The translations under genes were made by a program, and so were the position numbers. From positions 186,001-250,000 of the IMG/VR virus record IMGVR_UViG_3300033997_000092: a DNA stretch of 64,000 nucleotides; one strand, 5' to 3'. Below are positions 59,493-64,000 of this stretch, in pieces (position 1 is the stretch's first letter; every line of letters begins with the position of its first letter). The notes below the pieces were generated by a model that made no database searches, was not told where the DNA came from, and worked only from the letters and a program-made list of their open reading frames with translations. Origin of the DNA: a virus.

Positions 59493-60061
59493 TGTCAGAT
59501 GCACCAGCAAAATTTTTACCTGTTAAAGGTCGCGTATACACAACTAGCCAGATCGACAATGCGTTGGATCTACGAGACAGTCCTCATTTAGGTTTCTACA
59601 ACATCGACAAGGTAAAGGATGTTGTTCAGGATAGTCATTTGGCTGTCAATCTCAGCACTCTGCCTGGCTGGAAGGACCTGCGCTGGATATTTATTCGTGA
59701 AACACACGAATGGATTCCAATCTTCCAGATCGTGGAAGAAGATGAACCGAAGCTGTTAAAGCTGCTTCGGGAAAGCGATACTGAAGGTGAAGACGAAGAA
59801 GCCGTGTACTACCCACACATACCAGAGGGATTTGATGAAAAGGGCAGACCAGTTAAACCTGTGCATGTTCCTAAGACGTACACGTTGTACGATAAAGAAC
59901 GGCATGTAGACACCGAAGAATCTCGTGGTCCGTTCAACTTACTGTCTCTGATTCACACCACTGATTGGTCTGACGAGGAGTTTGACAAAATCACCGATTT
60001 GACTGTTGGTCAAGTCGTTGAATTTGCCGAAGGTCGTCTGGTAGTAACTCGCGTGAGTTAA
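59492..60061 (+). CDS. Unknown acidic protein, 189 aa
   Basis: GGAG precedes ATG 59492, which overlaps the upstream stop by one base. Mixed fold with a strongly acidic middle (EEDEPKLLKLLRESDTEGEDEEAV) and a proline/histidine-rich stretch (PHIPEGFDEKGRPVKPVHVPKTY). A final V-V-E-F-A-E-G-R-L-V-V-T-R-V strand closes it. No family recognised. Followed by the second intergenic hairpin. Confidence 0.68.
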   Translation: MSDAPAKFLPVKGRVYTTSQIDNALDLRDSPHLGFYNIDKVKDVVQDSHLAVNLSTLPGWKDLRWIFIRETHEWIPIFQIVEEDEPKLLKLLRESDTEGEDEEAVYYPHIPEGFDEKGRPVKPVHVPKTYTLYDKERHVDTEESRGPFNLLSLIHTTDWSDEEFDKITDLTVGQVVEFAEGRLVVTRVS

Positions 60062-60068
60062 GATTACT

Positions 60069-60094
60069 AATGGGCATTGTGTTCAGTGTCCATT
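60069..60094 (+). repeat. Intergenic hairpin element, copy 2
   Basis: AATGGGCA and TGTCCATT form an 8-bp stem (one G-U pair) around the 10-base loop TTGTGTTCAG. It follows ATTACT as in copy 3, and the loop begins TT and ends AG as in the other copies. Confidence 0.65.
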
Positions 60095-60122
60095 GTTAAT
60101 ACTCAAACAAAGGTAACAGGAT

Positions 60123-61271
60123 ATGCTACAACATTTTATAGTCTGCTTGATAGCAGGCTTCTTTATGTCGTTCTCGCGTTGGTTCAAACACAAAGATGCA
60201 CCAGTTGACCCAAATGTACCAAAACACAGGCGGCCCCGACTAGAGGTAGTCAACTTTGAGAAGATAACACTCAAGGAATTTGGTATAAGCGCAATAGGCA
60301 ATGTGTTTGTTGCTGCATTCAGTATGATATTCTTCTTCATCTACTTGACTACAGCCGCATCCGACTTTGAGATTTTGAATGGCCGTGTAACAGACAAACA
60401 GCGTGATGAAGTCAGTTGTAGCCATTCATACTCCTGCCCGCCTTGCCGTGACGTATGTACAAAACGCAGTGACGGAAGTAGGAGTTGTACACGGGAATGT
60501 TCAACGTGTTATAAACATCGTTATGATGTGGACTGGGATGTGTTTACTACAGTAGGTACATTCACTATATCGCGTGGTCCTAACAATGAACAGGGATTAG
60601 ATATGCCTCCGTACTGGGCGTCTTTACAAATAGGTGACCCAGCCTCGGCAGAACATACTTATGAAAACTTTTTGCTTATCGGCCAGAACAGCCTGAACTT
60701 CAAAGCCGAAAGTGTTGAAGAACGATTTGCAGGTTCGTTACACAAATACCCTGAAGTGTACAACTACTTTGATTATAACCGTGTACTCAACACAACCAAA
60801 GCAGGAACAAGCTGGCTCAATGATAAACTCAATCGTTGGTTATCTGTCAAAGGCAGTCAGAAGCAGCTCAACATCATATACGTGTTGACTGAACAGAACC
60901 CTGAATACTTCTATGCCTTAATGTCGAAGTGGTCTGGCGGTAAAAAGAACGACTTGATTATAGTGATTGGTATGGACAACACAGGAAAAGAGATTCTTTG
61001 GTTCAATGCAAACACGTACGGTAAAGGCATGAACAACCGCGAACTACTGACCGAACTGAAGTTTGCTTCTGTTGGTAAGCCGTTTGACGTAAGCTTGGTA
61101 GACAAGCATTTGGAATTAGTAGATGAAAAGTTTGTGCGTTTACCTGCAGAAACTTTCGCTCAGAAGAAATCTGAAGTTCAGATACCGCTGTGGTTCTCGC
61201 TTATCATGGCATCCTTAAATATGTTAGTTAGCTATTTCATTTCACGTAAAATGAGGGAAGTAAATTTATGA
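60123..61271 (+). CDS. Membrane protein with central cysteine cluster, 382 aa
   Basis: Hydrophobic segments near residues 3-16, 57-80 (AIGNVFVAAFSMIFFFIYLTT) and 355-373 (LWFSLIMASLNMLVSYFIS). The ~270-residue domain between the second and third begins with seven cysteines (99, 105, 108, 112, 122, 126, 129) in CxxC and CxxxC spacings, suited to zinc or disulfides. It continues with alpha/beta sequence (LNIIYVLTEQNPEYF, DLIIVIGMDNTGKEIL) that recalls TPM-type membrane-associated domains. No firm family. The stop overlaps the LemA-like gene's start (ATGA), implying a two-protein membrane unit. Confidence 0.75.
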   Translation: MLQHFIVCLIAGFFMSFSRWFKHKDAPVDPNVPKHRRPRLEVVNFEKITLKEFGISAIGNVFVAAFSMIFFFIYLTTAASDFEILNGRVTDKQRDEVSCSHSYSCPPCRDVCTKRSDGSRSCTRECSTCYKHRYDVDWDVFTTVGTFTISRGPNNEQGLDMPPYWASLQIGDPASAEHTYENFLLIGQNSLNFKAESVEERFAGSLHKYPEVYNYFDYNRVLNTTKAGTSWLNDKLNRWLSVKGSQKQLNIIYVLTEQNPEYFYALMSKWSGGKKNDLIIVIGMDNTGKEILWFNANTYGKGMNNRELLTELKFASVGKPFDVSLVDKHLELVDEKFVRLPAETFAQKKSEVQIPLWFSLIMASLNMLVSYFISRKMREVNL

Positions 61272-61849
61272 AAACGCAAAAAGGTTCGGCTCTGGGTATT
61301 ATTCTGGGTGTGTTGGGTTTATTGTTTTTGGTTGTTGCTCTGATTGCAGCAATTTTCTTTCACTACAAAGACAGAGGCTCCGACTTCCAGGTCAAAATCG
61401 GTTCATCTTACCGTCTGGCTCAATCTTCATTGAGTAAGTACACACTCAAGATGCAGGATTTGAAGGGCCTGAAGAATATGGACACGCAGGCACTGAAGGA
61501 TCTGTTAACTTCATCCAACACTTCACGTTACGGTGCAGACGGTTCTCAGGCTGCGGTACAGTGGTTGAAAGAAAACAACATTCCTGTCAACAACGAACTG
61601 GTAACAAAAATGGCTGTGTTGATTGACTCAGGCCGTGACGAATACGGTGTACAGCAGGAAAACTTAAATGCCGACTGTACCACATTCAAATATGAACTGG
61701 GTCGTAGCTGGAGCGGTCTGTGGTATTCAATCGCTGGTCGTCCTGATGAAAGCAACAAAAAAGAATTCAGCCTGTCTATGTGTGACCTGGTTCTGGATGC
61801 TGCTACAGTAGAAGCATACGAAACCAAACAAGCGAAGTCCGTGTTCTAA
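61268..61849 (+). CDS. LemA-like membrane-anchored protein, 193 aa
   Basis: N-terminal membrane helix (about residues 9-31, LGIILGVLGLLFLVVALIAAIFF) followed by a helical soluble part (DFQVKIGSSYRLAQSSLSKYTLKMQDLKGLKNM), in the manner of LemA proteins: one anchor and a four-helix bundle. The match is by layout and weak pattern. LemA proteins in bacteria and phages often sit beside TPM-type membrane proteins, which fits the upstream gene. Translation is coupled through ATGA. Possible role at the host membrane during infection; unproven. Confidence 0.65.
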   Translation: MKTQKGSALGIILGVLGLLFLVVALIAAIFFHYKDRGSDFQVKIGSSYRLAQSSLSKYTLKMQDLKGLKNMDTQALKDLLTSSNTSRYGADGSQAAVQWLKENNIPVNNELVTKMAVLIDSGRDEYGVQQENLNADCTTFKYELGRSWSGLWYSIAGRPDESNKKEFSLSMCDLVLDAATVEAYETKQAKSVF

Positions 61850-61856
61850 CATTACT

Positions 61857-61882
61857 AATAGGCATTCATAGTAGTGCCTATT
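61857..61882 (+). repeat. Intergenic hairpin element, copy 3
   Basis: AATAGGCA and TGCCTATT form a perfect 8-bp stem with the 10-base loop TTCATAGTAG, preceded by ATTACT and followed by GTTGAT. Closest to copy 2 in its flanks (ATTACTAAT...ATTGTT). Confidence 0.68.
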
Positions 61883-61910
61883 GTTGATGAACGAAAAAGG
61901 AAAACTAATC

Positions 61911-62285
61911 ATGTTAGTAGATGCAAAGAAACTCAAAGCAGTAAAATTCTTGTCGATGCTGGACCAACTATACATTGACATTCTTGGTGCAGAGCCGAAT
62001 ACTATGGAACCAAACTCTCTGGTAGTGTTCACGCAGTTTGCCGACTTAATAGATGACAATACGGAACAAAACATCCGTAACTTGTTTGAAGGCACGATTG
62101 ACCTTGCGTGGACAATACAAGAAAACAGAACATCGGTTCCGTTTTATTCGCAGGGCATTGCTGTATTCATTATCTATTTACTTAAACGTCACTGCAACCG
62201 TTTGAAAGCAGACTGGCCATTAGAGTGGCGTTTGCTTTCAGCCGTCGCTACAAACATCGGCGTATCATTGCGCGAAGGCGACTAA
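61911..62285 (+). CDS. Unknown helical protein, 124 aa
   Basis: ATG 61911 follows AAAAAGGAAA; a longer frame from 61881 begins in the hairpin and is rejected. Largely helical, with W and L-rich helices (VFIIYLLKRHCNRLKADWPLEWRLLSAVATNIG). Hydrophobic stretches are short and amphipathic, so it is probably soluble. No family recognised. Confidence 0.68.
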   Translation: MLVDAKKLKAVKFLSMLDQLYIDILGAEPNTMEPNSLVVFTQFADLIDDNTEQNIRNLFEGTIDLAWTIQENRTSVPFYSQGIAVFIIYLLKRHCNRLKADWPLEWRLLSAVATNIGVSLREGD

Positions 62286-62313
62286 ATCAAATCTAAATTT
62301 TATCGAGGTATTT

Positions 62314-62946
62314 ATGAAAGTTTTAAGAATTGCTGTTGAAGGCAAACGTGTAGAAAAACCGCGCTGGACAAAAGAGACACCTGAAGAAAGACTGGCGAGT
62401 GAGCGTTTACCTACGTTCACCGTGTTCGGTACTTCTGACAGAACAGACCCACGTATGCACATGGATATTATGGCAACGGCATCCATAATCCGTGGTGCTG
62501 CTGGTGCCCTGGGCGTGTCTCCTGAAGTGTTTACGTCTGAGTTTAACTTTGAACGAAGTGACCACGAAGACAATATGCACACAATACACTTCTTACCAAA
62601 AGTAAAGCCTGGTGTACTGGCGCATCTGCAATTTCCTGGCGATGACGAACCCCATCTAGTAATGGTTATTGCTGAAGTTCTGGAACGTCAAGGTGTAGTT
62701 TGGGAAAAACACGAACCTAATCGAGAAATCCGTCTTCTCAACAAGATTGATTTGCCTGATACAAACGCCCGTATACAATTTCCACAAGTTGACGGTTGGG
62801 TAGTAGCCAGTGTTATCAAAGAAGTAAAAAACACCAACGCCAGATCCATCCACAGTGCGAAATGGGAACCAGGTTTGGTGATTGGCAGTGATTGGTTCTT
62901 TGTAACGCATGAATCTCTGACACCTATTGATTTTGCTCAATGGTGA
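62314..62946 (+). CDS. Unknown protein, 210 aa
   Basis: CGAGG precedes ATG 62314. Alpha/beta with a beta-rich second half (HLQFPGDDEPHLVMVIAEVL, GWVVASVIKEV, GSDWFFVTHESL). A conserved-looking acidic/His stretch, RSDHEDNMHTIHF (near residue 82-94), might bind metal but does not match a known motif. The next small gene starts three bases after its stop. Confidence 0.68.
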   Translation: MKVLRIAVEGKRVEKPRWTKETPEERLASERLPTFTVFGTSDRTDPRMHMDIMATASIIRGAAGALGVSPEVFTSEFNFERSDHEDNMHTIHFLPKVKPGVLAHLQFPGDDEPHLVMVIAEVLERQGVVWEKHEPNREIRLLNKIDLPDTNARIQFPQVDGWVVASVIKEVKNTNARSIHSAKWEPGLVIGSDWFFVTHESLTPIDFAQW

Positions 62947-62949
62947 TTT

Positions 62950-63126
62950 ATGTCAAACAGTGAAAAATCATTTGTAGTATCTACGCCGTTTAGCGAAGTG
63001 GTTATGTCACACCGTGATGTGCTGCGTAAATTCAAGTTCACGCCTGCTCAGAGTAAAACATTCTCTGGATTAGGCATCAATTCAACGATGTCAGTAGGCA
63101 AAACTAACATCAAGCGTAAGGAATAA
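62950..63126 (+). CDS. Small basic protein, 58 aa
   Basis: Fits tightly between neighbours: it begins three bases after the upstream stop and ends four bases before the next start. The product (SNSEKSFVVSTPFSEVVMSH ... VGKTNIKRKE) is basic with a beta-prone start. There is no strong ribosome site, so it may rely on coupling with the upstream gene. Function unknown. Confidence 0.6.
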   Translation: MSNSEKSFVVSTPFSEVVMSHRDVLRKFKFTPAQSKTFSGLGINSTMSVGKTNIKRKE

Positions 63127-63130
63127 CAAA

Positions 63131-63766
63131 ATGAAACCAGCTAACAATGCTCCTATGTACGCTGCACTGTATCCTGAATTGGCTGAGATATGCCGTAGCT
63201 TTGGTTATGCGCTTGCTGTTCACGGCACTATGTCACGCGATTTTGATATTGTGGCAATACCGTGGGCAGAAACAATGTCAGGCGGACCTGAAGACGTAGT
63301 TAAAGCGATCTGCAAACGCTTTGCAGTAAACAAAGTCTCGGGCGACCCAGTGATTATGAATCACGGACGAATCTGCTACAATTTGGCACTAATGGGTGAG
63401 TTCTTTTTCGACCTCAGTTTCATAGCAACTGATTCTCCTGCTGTTAAGCTACGCGCAGGCCTGAACCAAGCTATCGAACTACTGGCTACTGCACTGCATG
63501 AGCCTGAGCAGATCACCGAAGAAGAAATCCATGAGCTGCGTACTCTGGAACGTGAATCGGTCGGTGACTCTACTCCGATATGTGTACGACGTTTCACGTT
63601 GACTGTTGACGAAGATGCCGAAGATGTCTCTTATGCTGCTATCAGAAAAAGAGCCGATGCTTTGGACCTGAATGATGAAGATCTGACAAACATTGCTCGC
63701 CTTGATGTTCAGGAAGAGCTTCCGATTCACGAAAATCCAATAGTTATAATCACCCGTATTGCATAA
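63131..63766 (+). CDS. Nucleotidyltransferase-like phage protein, 211 aa
   Basis: Residues 25-46 (GYALAVHGTMSRDFDIVAIPWA) match a motif found in many tailed phages in which a predicted nucleotidyltransferase fold carries G-S/T-x-x-RD-x-D: G32-TMSRD37-F-D39 would hold the metal. A later acidic strand (FFFDLSFIA) could supply the third carboxylate. The C-terminal part is unrelated and acidic (EQITEEEIHELRTLE ...). Function in phages is unknown; roles like tRNA or protein nucleotidylation are inference. GTAAGGA lies upstream of ATG 63131. Confidence 0.72.
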   Translation: MKPANNAPMYAALYPELAEICRSFGYALAVHGTMSRDFDIVAIPWAETMSGGPEDVVKAICKRFAVNKVSGDPVIMNHGRICYNLALMGEFFFDLSFIATDSPAVKLRAGLNQAIELLATALHEPEQITEEEIHELRTLERESVGDSTPICVRRFTLTVDEDAEDVSYAAIRKRADALDLNDEDLTNIARLDVQEELPIHENPIVIITRIA

Positions 63767-63777
63767 GGAAACAGGCA

Positions 63778-64000
63778 ATGAAAGAATTCCACATTTTAAC
63801 ACACGAAAAAGAAATTCTCCGTGTAGTAGAACGCAACTTAGTTGCTATTGAAGGTGTATTATGTATGCGGGCATATGCACCTAACGGTACTGTTATCAAT
63901 GTAGCCGAATCTCGCATTGTCTACGGACACGAAGACACGCAAGTTTTAGAAACGATGCGTACTGGTAAAGTCAAAGTAAAAGACGTTGCCAGTTGGTGGC
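63778..64000 (+). CDS. Unknown protein, 3' end beyond window
   Basis: AAGGAAACAGGC precedes ATG 63778, and the frame stays open for all 74 codons to the window edge. The visible part is alpha/beta (FHILTHEKEILRVVERNLVAIEGVL ... DTQVLETMRTGKVKV). No family recognised from this fragment. Confidence 0.65.
   Translation, partial: MKEFHILTHEKEILRVVERNLVAIEGVLCMRAYAPNGTVINVAESRIVYGHEDTQVLETMRTGKVKVKDVASWW

Overview
The window is part of the genome of a large tailed bacteriophage (Caudoviricetes) that probably infects a Gram-negative host. The sequence shows a contractile-tail baseplate set (PAAR spike tip, gp25-like and gp6/J-like wedge proteins), a lysis set suited to a cell with an outer membrane (M15 endolysin, holin, inner-membrane and lipoprotein spanin candidates), and phage nucleotide and DNA enzymes (flap endonuclease, RNase H, thymidylate synthase, MazG-like). 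Genes are packed with ATGA or TAATG overlaps and good Shine-Dalgarno sites. I saw no tRNA, CRISPR array or insertion sequence. The exact phage genus cannot be fixed from the sequence alone.

Layout. (1) 1-5842, plus strand: a 5'-3' exonuclease cut by the window edge, four proteins of unknown function, an M15 peptidase endolysin followed by a clean terminator, and a MazG-like protein with its own terminator. (2) 5843-6054: a convergent junction with back-to-back terminators. (3) 6055-45216, minus strand: one long virion/lysis block. Read in its direction of transcription it starts with PAAR, gp25-like, gp6-like, a 1546-residue baseplate protein with Ig-like repeats and a 789-residue fibre. It continues with three collagen-like proteins (one carrying a C-terminal Hint domain), two giant proteins with Calx-beta domains, a fourth collagen-like protein, tail-fibre and fibre-assembly proteins, and a small membrane/exported cluster. 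It then reaches a 564-residue fibre with a terminator behind it, a long array of paralogous small virion proteins, and finally the holin and spanin candidates. (4) 45217-45276: a divergent control region with a 9-bp inverted repeat. (5) 45277-64000, plus strand: RNase H, thymidylate synthase, a possible 2OG-Fe(II) oxygenase and many small accessory genes. These include a papain-fold protease directly coupled to a protein ending in an Acb2/Tad1-type domain. After a consensus sigma-70 promoter with duplicated upstream elements comes a set of small genes separated by three look-alike RNA hairpins, including a membrane-protein pair and a nucleotidyltransferase-like protein.

How the parts fit. The minus-strand block builds the tail tip and an unusually rich collection of surface proteins, then supplies lysis functions. 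The endolysin is encoded apart, on the opposite strand. The right-hand plus-strand block looks like early/middle takeover genes: nucleotide supply, DNA processing, and likely defence against host immunity. The most noteworthy items are the Acb2/Tad1-like anti-defence candidate, the B-A-C array of paralogous surface proteins, the Calx-beta domains split by large nested insertions at the same place in two giant proteins, and the collagen-Hint protein.
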